In this document: positions 6,377 through 13,432 of the stretch, piece after piece
How positions within the stretch are numbered: the first letter of the stretch is position 1
How the letters are laid out: every line of letters starts with the position of its first letter
DNA from: a virus
Virus record (IMG/VR): IMGVR_UViG_3300042306_000657
Coordinates: 1 to 21,723 of that record
Length of the DNA: 21,723 bases
Reading direction: 5' to 3' (one strand)
Notes under the pieces: model-generated
The model's input: the letters and a program-made list of their open reading frames with translations, nothing else
Told to the model about the DNA's origin: nothing
Databases searched by the model: none
Translations under genes and position numbers: made by a program

Positions 6377-6874
6377 ATGGCTATTATTAACAACGTTGAA
6401 ATTCACTGGGTAAAGTGTGATCCTGCAAAACCTGAGCGTTATCAAGGCAAAGGTCCAGCTAAGTTCTCGATTCAACTTCGTGTACGTGACAAGAAGGTAA
6501 AAGAGGCTTATGAAAAGGATTATGGTTTCAAGTTTTCTCCTATGGAAGTAGATGATAAAGTTATCTACAAAACCAGTATCTCTCGCTATGCTTATGGTTC
6601 TGGTCCAGACGGTAATGAAGATCTAACAAAACCAAACAAACCAGTCAACGTTATTCTTGCTGATGGTACTCAGCTAGATCCAAACACTGTTGGCAATGGC
6701 TCAATTGCTAACGTTAGCTTCTTTACGAAAGAAGATAAGTCTGGTCGTACACTAAAAGGTATCCAAGTTACTAAGCTAATCAAGTTCGAAGCTCGTGGAG
6801 ACGACGATGAATTTGAGCTAACAGATAACTTCGAAGTTATCGATCCAAACAACTCAGAGAATGACCCTTACTAA
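6377..6874 (+). CDS. Single-stranded DNA-binding protein (T7 gp2.5-like, DUF2815)
   Basis: A 165-residue protein that coats ssDNA at the replication fork and in recombination. The body (about 1-140) has the mixed charged and aromatic beta-strand pattern of the gp2.5/DUF2815 OB-fold family, beginning with a VEIHWVKCD strand and a PAKFSIQLRV strand; Lys and Arg residues are spread over the DNA-binding face. The C-terminal 25 residues are acidic (GDDDEFEL and later) and end in DPY. T7 gp2.5 likewise ends in an acidic tail with a terminal Phe that contacts polymerase and helicase; here a Tyr takes that place. Located directly after the RNA polymerase with a good ribosome binding site. Confidence 0.88.
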   Translation: MAIINNVEIHWVKCDPAKPERYQGKGPAKFSIQLRVRDKKVKEAYEKDYGFKFSPMEVDDKVIYKTSISRYAYGSGPDGNEDLTKPNKPVNVILADGTQLDPNTVGNGSIANVSFFTKEDKSGRTLKGIQVTKLIKFEARGDDDEFELTDNFEVIDPNNSENDPY

Positions 6875-6884
6875 GGAGCACTAA

Positions 6885-7295
6885 ATGACCGTCTATTTGG
6901 CTGGGCCAATTGAAGGCGTATCTCTAGAGGAAGCAACAAAGTGGCGGGAGACTGCCACTAACTTCTTTTTTAAGCATAAAATTCCTACACTAGACCCTAC
7001 TCGACGTAAAAAGTTTCATGATCAACCTTACTCCAGAAATCTAGCAAACAAAATTGTTAGAATGGATCTTAACGATATTTGTGAATCAAATGTTATTCTT
7101 ATGAATCTTAAAGATCGAGGAGCAGGTAAAGCTTGGGGTACTATTTGTGAGTTGATTCTTGCTTATAACGAGGGTAAAACAATTGTTGTTGTGCTAGAAG
7201 AAGGATTTAAACATCCTTTTGTCGATGTTTTTGCAACAGAGTTACACCACACACTTGAAGACGCACTGGAAGCAACTTTAGCTTATTACAGGTAA
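6885..7295 (+). CDS. Nucleoside 2-deoxyribosyltransferase-like protein
   Basis: A 136-residue protein with the family's Rossmann-like pattern: VYLAGPIEG at 3-11 (nucleotide-binding loop), DLNDICESNVILMNL at 61-75 with Asp61 and Asp64, and GAGKAWGTICELILAY at 79-94, where Glu89 matches the nucleophilic glutamate of nucleoside deoxyribosyltransferases. A GKTIVVV strand follows. The family moves deoxyribose between bases or hydrolyses N-glycosidic bonds of (deoxy)nucleoside monophosphates. AAGGAG lies before the ATG, ten bases after the ssDNA-binding protein gene. In this phage it probably works on the nucleotide pool during genome degradation and synthesis. The substrate cannot be read from the sequence. 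Confidence 0.82.
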   Translation: MTVYLAGPIEGVSLEEATKWRETATNFFFKHKIPTLDPTRRKKFHDQPYSRNLANKIVRMDLNDICESNVILMNLKDRGAGKAWGTICELILAYNEGKTIVVVLEEGFKHPFVDVFATELHHTLEDALEATLAYYR

Positions 7296-7297
7296 TC

Positions 7298-7561
7298 ATG
7301 TCTCTCAAAAGAAGAAACTCAAACTGGGAATTCTCAATTCATGTTAATCCTGACAAGGGTCCTAATCGTGTATGCTTTGATCCGACAGAGGCTCAAAGAT
7401 TTTTTCGTAAAACGTTAAAGAGTAATCGACTTAAAACAGAACCGTTAGTTAAGGTTAAACACTTAGCCACAGGGCTAGTTTGGGAAACTGAAGACTATGA
7501 AGAACTAAACGAATTTATCTGTGTCTTAGTAGACAGAGTAGGAGTAAGACAACATGGCTGA
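7298..7561 (+). CDS. Hypothetical protein (87 aa)
   Basis: Small basic protein with no recognised family. The N-terminal third is Lys/Arg/Asn-rich (about 4-22), with a strand-like WEFSIHV, then a helix near 29-42 (basic) and a C-terminal helix with a hydrophobic ICVLV stretch at about 74-78. It begins two bases after the preceding stop and overlaps the DUF3310 gene by eight bases. The ribosome binding site is weak (GGTAA), so it probably depends on translational coupling. Confidence 0.6.
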   Translation: MSLKRRNSNWEFSIHVNPDKGPNRVCFDPTEAQRFFRKTLKSNRLKTEPLVKVKHLATGLVWETEDYEELNEFICVLVDRVGVRQHG

Positions 7562-7832
7562 CGCAATTAACCCTAAACACTATCAGGGTGTGTTAGTAAT
7601 TCCTAAGGATCGAGTAACCTATCATACTGATATCGATGGCAACATCACTCTTCAATACATTGAAGTTATGGAGTATATCATGACTCAGGAAGAGTTCCAA
7701 GGTCACCTTAAAGGTCAAGCGTGGAAGTACATGCTTCGACTTGGAGGAAAAGATGATGAAGTTCAAGAGTTAGGTAAGTCTGCGTGGTACATCGAATATC
7801 TTCGTAGTGTCTATAAACGGATGAAACAATGA
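7554..7832 (+). CDS. DUF3310 protein (T7 gp1.7-like nucleotide kinase domain)
   Basis: A 92-residue protein carrying the DUF3310 signature: INPKHYQ at 5-11, IEVMEYI at about 36-42, F..HLKGQAWKYMLRLGGKDD spanning about 48-68, and the closing SAWYIEYL at 76-83. In T7 a protein with this domain, gp1.7, phosphorylates dGMP and dTMP, supplying dNTPs during infection. This copy is little more than the core domain; T7 gp1.7 is roughly twice as long, so kinase activity cannot be assumed. GGAG lies before the ATG, and the stop overlaps the next gene (ATGA). Confidence 0.85.
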   Translation: MADAINPKHYQGVLVIPKDRVTYHTDIDGNITLQYIEVMEYIMTQEEFQGHLKGQAWKYMLRLGGKDDEVQELGKSAWYIEYLRSVYKRMKQ

Positions 7833-8710
7833 GCTTTCTAAGAACAGTCAATAATCTCTGTGAAGCTAAACTTAAAGAACTTAACTTCGGAGGTAAGTTT
7901 TTTAGTTCTCACATACTGTGTAACTCTTTTATTGCAGGGGGAGCAATTATCTCTGTTTCTAAAGAAGAAAAGATTAAAGATTATGACTTGTTTGTAACTA
8001 AAGGAACTTCTGCAGTAACACTATTTAACTCTCTAGTGCAAAGAGTTCCAGGAGGTAGTAACTTTCAATTGGAAGTAACTAAAGACGAAAAGAATCCTAA
8101 CTTAGAAAGAGGGACTCTTAAGTCAGCTGTAGTTCAATGGCCTCAAGAGAATGTAAAGAGTTTAGAGGATATGATTGACGAGTTTAACCAAAACTGTAAA
8201 AGTTTCAAAACTTCAGGTCGATCTCACAAGGTTGTTCCTGCTTACTTGTCTAAGAATGCTCTAACGCTAAACAACGGAATTCAGCTGATTTTCCGGTTTA
8301 TCGGAGAACCAAAAGAAGTCTTCACTACCTTTGACTATGAGCATTGCAAAGTATACTGGCGTCCTAATCCGCTAGGTCTGTTACTTGGTACTGTAACCTA
8401 TGAAGGTCGTAGTCAAGAGTCTATCGCTAAGAACGAGTTGATCTACACTGGAAACACTCGTTTCGTGTTGTCGGCAGTTAGTCGGTTGAATAAGTTTATT
8501 AAGAGAGGTTGGGGTATTAGCCCTTCTTCTTTGTTGTCTTTAGCTGTGTCTTCTAGTAAAGTAGACTGGGCTAACCGACAAGCTCTTGAAGAGGAGCTGC
8601 TCGGTATCTATGGTATTGAAAACAAAACATTAAAACAAATCCTTGAGATGTGTTCTACAGAAGATAAAGTAGATCTAGACAAGGTTGTCCAAGTACTCGG
8701 AGAAGTATAA
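7829..8710 (+). CDS. Conserved phage protein with nucleotidyltransferase-like motifs (293 aa)
   Basis: Residues 35-55 (IAGGAIIS, then KIKDYDLFV) repeat the order of the CCA-adding/poly(A) polymerase head domain: a strand ending in GG with a small residue, a short spacer and an Asp-x-Asp pair (Asp51, Asp53) that binds metal. The third acidic position could be Asp169 in TFDYEH, after a beta-strand block IQLIFRFIGEP (151-161). Residues 141-150 SKNALTLNNG are also block-like. The rest is unrecognised and rich in helices. I infer a nucleotidyltransferase fold; whether it acts on RNA, DNA or a metabolite is unknown. It overlaps the DUF3310 gene by ATGA, and a short gene separates it from DNA polymerase. 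Confidence 0.65.
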   Translation: MSFLRTVNNLCEAKLKELNFGGKFFSSHILCNSFIAGGAIISVSKEEKIKDYDLFVTKGTSAVTLFNSLVQRVPGGSNFQLEVTKDEKNPNLERGTLKSAVVQWPQENVKSLEDMIDEFNQNCKSFKTSGRSHKVVPAYLSKNALTLNNGIQLIFRFIGEPKEVFTTFDYEHCKVYWRPNPLGLLLGTVTYEGRSQESIAKNELIYTGNTRFVLSAVSRLNKFIKRGWGISPSSLLSLAVSSSKVDWANRQALEEELLGIYGIENKTLKQILEMCSTEDKVDLDKVVQVLGEV

Positions 8711-8712
8711 TA

Positions 8713-8904
8713 ATGCTAGAAAAATTTGTCGTTGTTCGTGATCGTGATAGCTATAAGGGTGGTACAGGTTATAGTGGTCCTCTCCTACGTCAGCTAGGGT
8801 TTCCAGAGGGTCCTTATATCCACGGTACCGCTAAAATTCTTGTGAACCAACTACGTTCAATCAGCTCAGAAAAGTTTAAGATTGTAGACTATGTTACCAA
8901 CTAA
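8713..8904 (+). CDS. Hypothetical protein (63 aa)
   Basis: Small protein of unknown function, with a charged N-terminus, a Gly/Tyr-rich middle (YKGGTGYSGP, about 14-23) and a helical C-terminus. GGAG stands about 11 bases before the ATG. The C-terminus overlaps the DNA polymerase gene by 14 bases, so it may couple polymerase translation to its own. Confidence 0.55.
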   Translation: MLEKFVVVRDRDSYKGGTGYSGPLLRQLGFPEGPYIHGTAKILVNQLRSISSEKFKIVDYVTN

Positions 8905-10762
8905 ACAAGTAGTATTTGACCTCGAGACCAATGGTCTGTTACATGAGGCAGAAACTATTTGGATTTTTGTAGCTGAAGACTTAGTTACTGGTGAGCAGAC
9001 AGTTTTCTCGGACGAAGACAAAGACGCTAAACCACTTAAAGAACTCCCTGCTTTTCTAGATTCCTGTAGGATGCTAGCAGGTCACCATATCCTTATGTAT
9101 GATGTGTTGATCTTAGAAAAACTGTTAGGCTGGAAACCCAAACAGAATCAGAAACTAGTAGATACTATGGTCATGTCCCAAGTCCTTAACTATAAACGTT
9201 TTGGATTTGGTCATAGTCTAGAGAAGTGGGGTGAGTTTTTTGGTTATCCAAAGAAGGAGCATGAAGACTGGTCACAATACAGTCCTGAAATGCGTGAACG
9301 GTGTGTAACAGACGTAAAGTTAAACGTGATGGTTTATAACTATCTCGTTAAAGAGTTGAACTCTAGAAAGAACAAAGAAAAGTTAAAACTAGGGTTAAAA
9401 GCAGAACATGGTACTTCCCGCTTTGTGGGGCGTTCTATTCTTCATGGTTGGCCTTTTGATATTGAAAAAGCAAAAGAAGTCAAAGCAAAACTTGAAGAAG
9501 AAATGGGTAAGATTGAAGACTACATCAATCCTAAACTAAAACTAAAGTTAGCTCAAATGGACAGAGATCCTGAGTTCAAGTCACCTGCTTGGGTTAAGAC
9601 AGGAAACTATGCAGCAAGAACAGCTGGATGGTTTGAGTTTGATCCAGTTAGAGGACAAGAAGACGATCGTCCTGTGTGGGGAGACTACTGCAGAGTAGAG
9701 GCTGTTCACCCTGATATCGGGTCTATGGAGTCTGTTAAGGCGTTGCTGTATGAGCAAGGTTGGGAGCCTGACGAGTGGAACTACGTTAAAGATGCTAAGG
9801 GTAACTTGGTCAAGTCTAGCCCAAAGTTAACCACTGCTTCACTAGAGCCACTAGGTGAGCTAGGGTTGATGGTTGACCAATACTATACTCTTCGTTCTAG
9901 GCATTCTATCTTGAAGACTTGGATGGAAGAGAACTTAACTGAGTATAACCGAATTCATGGTGATTGCTTTGTTATCGGTACACCTACTGCACGTTCTAGG
10001 CATGGTATCATTGCTAACATTCCGTCAGCAGATGCTACTTTTGGTCCTGAGATTCGTAGTTTGTTCTCTAGTCCACCGGGCTATGTCATTGTTGGTGCAG
10101 ACTCTAAGGGTAACCAAAACCGTGCTCTAGCCCACTATCTAAACAATGCTGCCTATACAGAAGCTATTTGTACAGGTGACATTCATGACTTCAACCGAAA
10201 GATTCTTGAGTCTATTGTTGGACCTATGGGACCAGACGGACGTAAGCGAGCTAAGGCTTTCTTCTACGCTCTGATCTTCGCAGGTGGTGCAGGCAAACTA
10301 GCGTTGATCGTTACAGGTCGTCGTGATGCCTCTGTTGGGCAAAAGATTAAAGATGAATTCCTCAGAAAAATCCCAGGCTTAAACGAGTTAGTTACTAAAC
10401 TAGAGAAGATGTTTGACGCTACTAACTCTAAAACTGGTAAAGGTTACATCATGGCACTAGATGGTAGACCGATCTACATGGAAGGTAAGCGACTTGCTTT
10501 GAACTACCTACTACAGTCTTTTGAAAAAATCACTGTAGCTTCTGCTATTGATCAACTACAAACGAGGCTTGATGAAGGAGGGTTTGACTGGCAACCTCTA
10601 ATTGTTTATCATGATGAGTGTCAGTTTCTTGTTCGAGAAGACCAAGCTGAAGCAGCTAAAGAACTAGCTCTTGAAGCTTTTAGAGAAGCACCAAAACAAC
10701 TAGGAGCAATGATTATGGATGGCTCTGCAGCTATCGGTAAAAACTGGTATGAGACACACTAA
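8891..10762 (+). CDS. T7-like family A DNA polymerase with 3'-5' exonuclease domain
   Basis: A 623-residue replicative polymerase. The N-terminal exonuclease domain shows Exo I FDLETNG (Asp10, Glu12), Exo II MYD (Asp71) with a following VDT at 90-92, and Exo III CVTDV (Asp141), where the usual Tyr four residues earlier is Arg137. The polymerase domain has motif A ADSKGNQNRALAH (Asp404), motif B RKRAKAFFYALIF (Arg451, Lys455, Tyr459) and motif C HDE (574-576), and ends GKNWYETH, aligning with T7's GPNWAICH. Gln409 stands where T7 has Glu480. Phe463 and Ala464 replace the usual Tyr-Gly of the O-helix. It is about 80 residues shorter than T7 gp5, and I see no obvious thioredoxin-binding insert in the thumb. 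The ribosome binding site is weak, so translation is probably coupled to the overlapping upstream gene. Confidence 0.96.
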   Translation: MLPTKQVVFDLETNGLLHEAETIWIFVAEDLVTGEQTVFSDEDKDAKPLKELPAFLDSCRMLAGHHILMYDVLILEKLLGWKPKQNQKLVDTMVMSQVLNYKRFGFGHSLEKWGEFFGYPKKEHEDWSQYSPEMRERCVTDVKLNVMVYNYLVKELNSRKNKEKLKLGLKAEHGTSRFVGRSILHGWPFDIEKAKEVKAKLEEEMGKIEDYINPKLKLKLAQMDRDPEFKSPAWVKTGNYAARTAGWFEFDPVRGQEDDRPVWGDYCRVEAVHPDIGSMESVKALLYEQGWEPDEWNYVKDAKGNLVKSSPKLTTASLEPLGELGLMVDQYYTLRSRHSILKTWMEENLTEYNRIHGDCFVIGTPTARSRHGIIANIPSADATFGPEIRSLFSSPPGYVIVGADSKGNQNRALAHYLNNAAYTEAICTGDIHDFNRKILESIVGPMGPDGRKRAKAFFYALIFAGGAGKLALIVTGRRDASVGQKIKDEFLRKIPGLNELVTKLEKMFDATNSKTGKGYIMALDGRPIYMEGKRLALNYLLQSFEKITVASAIDQLQTRLDEGGFDWQPLIVYHDECQFLVREDQAEAAKELALEAFREAPKQLGAMIMDGSAAIGKNWYETH

Positions 10763-10971
10763 TGTCTAAGTATGGAATGACTCGAGAAGAGTATGAGTTA
10801 TTTAAAGGTAAAGCACAGGTAGATCCACCTGAAACTTGGATCTCCTATGGCTGGAATAACAGCTTCAATGATGAAGTTGAAATTAAACACTTCCCTAACG
10901 ATCTAGTTGCAAGAGCCTACTTTGCAGCTATGCAAGAAAACAACTATTATAAATTAGAAGGAATCAACTAA
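10762..10971 (+). CDS. Hypothetical protein (69 aa)
   Basis: Unknown small protein with a charged N-terminal helix (about 6-18) and an aromatic middle (WISYGWNNSF). Start and stop both overlap neighbours by one base (TAATG), so it is embedded in the replication operon between DNA polymerase and another small gene. No motif suggests a function. Confidence 0.6.
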   Translation: MSKYGMTREEYELFKGKAQVDPPETWISYGWNNSFNDEVEIKHFPNDLVARAYFAAMQENNYYKLEGIN

Positions 10972-11315
10972 TGGCTAACGTAATCCGCGCACAATTTCGA
11001 AATCAAGATGGTCGTCTAAACATCGACAAAGGTGTTCTAACCTTTTACGGTGGTGACAAGCCTGTAAAGTGGGATATCACTAAGCGTGAAACTACTGAGT
11101 TACTCCGTGAGTTTCTAAGCACTGCTTATACACTAGGTAAGCTGCCTTCACGTGGTATTGTACACAAAACACCTAAAAATTCCTTTGGTTGGAATGTAAC
11201 GACTCCTTTTGTAGAACGTTATGATCTGCAAAATGAAAAACATTACACTCTGCTTCCAGGCACTAAACACACTAAAGACATCCTCTCAGCTATGGTCCGT
11301 GCAAATGTCAAGTAA
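10971..11315 (+). CDS. Hypothetical protein (114 aa)
   Basis: Unknown basic protein. It starts with a strand-rich segment (VIRAQFRN, LTFYGG), has a helix at about 39-54 and several Lys-rich turns. AAGGA lies before the ATG, and the start overlaps the previous stop (TAATG). Placed between DNA polymerase and 5'-3' exonuclease, it may be a replication accessory factor, but nothing in the sequence shows that. Confidence 0.6.
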   Translation: MANVIRAQFRNQDGRLNIDKGVLTFYGGDKPVKWDITKRETTELLREFLSTAYTLGKLPSRGIVHKTPKNSFGWNVTTPFVERYDLQNEKHYTLLPGTKHTKDILSAMVRANVK

Positions 11316-11712
11316 AGCTATCTATCCTGAGTACTACACTAAAGAAGAGTACGAAAAGGAACTAGATAAAACTCTAAAACTGGGGTGCGTTGAACACGCA
11401 CTCCTTTTTTACCATTTCTGTCAATATTGTGCTCTTCGTAATGAAGACTTTATTTCGACAGAAAAATATTACGACCTTTGTGATTTTCTCACAGATAACT
11501 TGTTATCTATTCACAAGAATTTACAAGAGTTCGTTGTCTATAACGATATCTTGGTTTATACTTGTAAGTTAGAGCCTGTAAAGCAAGGTGAGACTTTTAC
11601 TAAAGGAAAACACTTAATCGAAGGTATTGAAAACCTTATTGGTCAACTCGATGAGCGAATCGATATTGACTACAAGTTAGAGGTAGTGGAAGAATTTGAT
11701 AGCGTTAATTGA
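11305..11712 (+). CDS. Hypothetical helical protein (135 aa)
   Basis: Unknown, mostly helical and acidic protein with a Cys- and aromatic-rich helix (FYHFCQYCAL, about 30-39) followed by ISTEKYYDLCDFL (about 45-57). The latter has a faint likeness to the small helical Ia domain of NAD-dependent DNA ligases, also seen more clearly in the gene at 16861. The frame is open upstream to 11221, but that part overlaps the previous gene fully, so the ATG at 11305 is preferred; its ribosome binding site is weak. The end overlaps the exonuclease start by 17 bases. Confidence 0.6.
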   Translation: MSSKAIYPEYYTKEEYEKELDKTLKLGCVEHALLFYHFCQYCALRNEDFISTEKYYDLCDFLTDNLLSIHKNLQEFVVYNDILVYTCKLEPVKQGETFTKGKHLIEGIENLIGQLDERIDIDYKLEVVEEFDSVN

Positions 11713-12439
11713 TGGTGATGTTCTACTTCACGCAACACTCTGGGAGACTAGTAACTATGAAGATGCCTTGTCTAAACTACTATACAACATTGAAGATTAC
11801 ACTGATGGGGCCTTCTGCAATGAATGCGTCATTGCTGTTGGTCCGTTAAACGGTAAGAACTACCGAGACGACTTGTACCCTGACTACAAACAAACTCCTA
11901 TGCGAGTAAAAGGTCGTGGTGAACGTCCTGAACACTTTGCTAAGGTAAAAGAGTACTTGTACTCACTAGAGAATGTTGTAGTTGGAGACAACATAGAAGC
12001 AGATGACCTGCTAGGTATTCTTAGTAGACAGCTAGGTGAAGACTGTGTCATTGTTACTGTTGACAAAGACATGGATCAGTTGTCTGGTAAGCACTACAAT
12101 CCTAAGTATAATCGAGAGCGTTACTATATTCTCGATCAAGAACAAGCAGATCGGTTCTTCCTAAAGCAGTTGCTTATGGGAGACGCAATGGATAAGATTC
12201 CAGGCTTACCTAAGTATGGACCTATCAAGGCAGAAAAGATCATCGACTCGTATGACACTGTGAAAGAGGCAGCTAGTGCTGTTCTTGATCATTACTTTCT
12301 TACCTATGATAAAGACTGGGAGAGCTACTTCTTATCTAACGGAAAGCTACTTTGGTTACAACGTAAAGATTATGATTGGTTTACTCTAGACACCTTCAAG
12401 GAGAGTTTCCTAAATGATCGTACTGGAATTCCGGCTTAA
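11696..12439 (+). CDS. 5'-3' exonuclease (FEN/PIN-fold, T7 gp6-like)
   Basis: A 247-residue flap/5' exonuclease that in T7-like phages degrades host DNA and removes primers. The metal-binding acids are in place: LIDGD (Asp6, Asp8), IEADDLLG (Glu101, Asp103, Asp104), VTVDKDMDQL (Asp123, Asp125, Asp127) and LMGDAMDKIPG (Asp163, Asp166). The last leads into the helix-three-turn-helix KIPGLPKYGPIKAEKII at about 167-183 that grips the DNA. The start is UUG at 11696, inside the end of the preceding gene, with GTGGAAG just upstream; there is no nearby ATG that would keep the first Asp pair. Length fits the T4 RNase H/T7 gp6 range. Confidence 0.92.
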   Translation: MIALIDGDVLLHATLWETSNYEDALSKLLYNIEDYTDGAFCNECVIAVGPLNGKNYRDDLYPDYKQTPMRVKGRGERPEHFAKVKEYLYSLENVVVGDNIEADDLLGILSRQLGEDCVIVTVDKDMDQLSGKHYNPKYNRERYYILDQEQADRFFLKQLLMGDAMDKIPGLPKYGPIKAEKIIDSYDTVKEAASAVLDHYFLTYDKDWESYFLSNGKLLWLQRKDYDWFTLDTFKESFLNDRTGIPA

Positions 12440-12608
12440 AGACCTAGGTTACGCTTGTGTTACACGTCAAGAAAAGACAGAAAAACGACCAGTTACCTAT
12501 AAAGTAGAACTGTGGGATAAAAATAAATTTTACCACTCTAAAACTTTTTACAACTTTGAGCAAGCAGAGTTGCACTACTGGGAACAATTGAAAAAGGAAT
12601 TTTTATGA
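12414..12608 (+). CDS. Small basic hypothetical protein (64 aa)
   Basis: Unknown small basic protein: a strand (IVLEFRLKD), a charged loop and TYKVELWDKNK, then a helix with FEQAELHYWEQLKK. The layout of two or three strands and a helix recalls small nucleic-acid-binding phage proteins, but no family is recognised. It starts at an ATG with AAGGAG upstream, inside the exonuclease gene (26-base overlap), and its stop overlaps the ATG at 12605. Confidence 0.6.
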   Translation: MIVLEFRLKDLGYACVTRQEKTEKRPVTYKVELWDKNKFYHSKTFYNFEQAELHYWEQLKKEFL

Positions 12609-12631
12609 ACTTAGCGAGGTTGCATTACTAA
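12605..12631 (+). other. Strong ribosome binding site and orphan start codon before the GIY-YIG frame
   Basis: AAAGGAA at about 12592 precedes an ATG at 12605 that opens only eight codons before TAA. The endonuclease frame, open from 12615 onward, is one base out of phase with it. Moving from this ATG to that frame by skipping one base between 12611 and 12617 would give a continuous N-terminus for the nuclease. It is therefore either the broken start of that gene, a site of programmed frameshifting, a sequencing error or a chance ATG. Confidence 0.4.
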
Positions 12632-12695
12632 ACAAGGCCATTGGGATTGCACAGGTTTAAAACTAGATCCTGCTGGTGCAATCGGCTTTGTTTAC

Positions 12696-13061
12696 ATGAT
12701 AGTTTATACCGAAACTAACCAAAAGTATATCGGTAAAAAGAACTACAAAGGTAGGGGCAAGTTGAATAAAGGTCAGGCTTCCAACTGGAAGACTTACACA
12801 AGTTCTAGCTCCTACCTTAACGACTTAATAAAAGAGAAAGGTAAAGACAAGTTTGAGTTTATCATACTTGAGGAGTATCATACTGTTGGAGGTTTAAGCT
12901 TTGCAGAGACTTGGAGTCAGGTTTTTGTAGAAACACCAAGTAACAACGATGAATTCATGAATCGTTTCATTGATAAAGTAACTTGGAAAGTAACAGAACC
13001 TGTAACAGCTCGTCATAAGCGGAGGTTAAAACACTACATGAAGAAGTACAAGTATGTTTGA
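12696..13061 (+). CDS. GIY-YIG family endonuclease (SegE-like), start uncertain
   Basis: The frame encodes KYIGKKNY at residues 10-17, a basic loop, WKTYTSSSSYLNDLI (about 31-45), and FAETW at 69-73 with a candidate catalytic Glu. The first half of the GIY-YIG motif, GFVYMI, lies just upstream of the ATG at 12696. The frame stays open back to 12615, so the annotated ATG would cut the first catalytic strand in half and has no ribosome binding site. The true start may be a rare AUU at 12624 (GAGG four bases upstream) or the out-of-frame ATG at 12605 by a +1 shift. Such nucleases are usually free-standing homing enzymes of T4-like or T7-like phages, inserting between conserved genes such as exonuclease and primase. 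Confidence 0.72.
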   Translation: MIVYTETNQKYIGKKNYKGRGKLNKGQASNWKTYTSSSSYLNDLIKEKGKDKFEFIILEEYHTVGGLSFAETWSQVFVETPSNNDEFMNRFIDKVTWKVTEPVTARHKRRLKHYMKKYKYV

Positions 13062-13260
13062 ATATGTGGTTTATCTACCAGTGATTTGGTTTTTTATCTG
13101 CTACGTGCAAACTCACCGTCAAAGGGCAATTGTATACAAAGAGCTAGAGTACAACCCTGTAGTTTTCTTTAACTATAAAGAGGTTACCTTTGATAAGCAT
13201 TTAACTAGACTGTTGACCTTTAACTGGAATTGGAGGCGTTGGTACTATGAAAGCAAGTAA
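13054..13260 (+). CDS. Small membrane protein (68 aa)
   Basis: One N-terminal hydrophobic segment (about residues 4-19, with VVYLPVIWFFICYV) is followed by a basic, aromatic tail (RQRAIVYKELEYN and later NWNWRRWYYESK). The layout is that of a one-pass membrane protein with the C-terminus in the cytoplasm by the positive-inside rule. Function unknown; small membrane proteins of this kind in phages may act in superinfection exclusion or lysis control, which is speculation here. It overlaps the nuclease gene by eight bases and the next gene by 14. Confidence 0.55.
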   Translation: MFEYVVYLPVIWFFICYVQTHRQRAIVYKELEYNPVVFFNYKEVTFDKHLTRLLTFNWNWRRWYYESK

Positions 13261-13432
13261 AGAACTAGTTGATTGGTTAACAAAACAAACCTATGACCAT
13301 GAAGGTTTCCCTCGTACAAATGAGGAACTTTTAGGTATTAGTGTAGGGACACTTCGAACTCTAATTGCTATTGTAACCTTTAAAGAAAAAGAATTTAATC
13401 GGGAACCTGATGGGAAAAGTATTACATCGTAA
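13247..13432 (+). CDS. Hypothetical protein (61 aa)
   Basis: Unknown small protein: an N-terminal helix (KELVDWLTKQ), then NEELLGISVGTLRTLIAIVTF at about 25-45, a pattern that could be a helix-turn-helix-like pair but is too short to call. TTGGAGG lies before the ATG, inside the previous gene. Its end overlaps the primase-helicase by 23 bases. Confidence 0.55.
   Translation: MKASKELVDWLTKQTYDHEGFPRTNEELLGISVGTLRTLIAIVTFKEKEFNREPDGKSITS

Noticed and set aside
12612-12695. tRNA or other structured RNA before the GIY-YIG gene
   Set aside because: No T-loop, acceptor stem or CCA-type end was found; the stretch reads as the continued nuclease frame.
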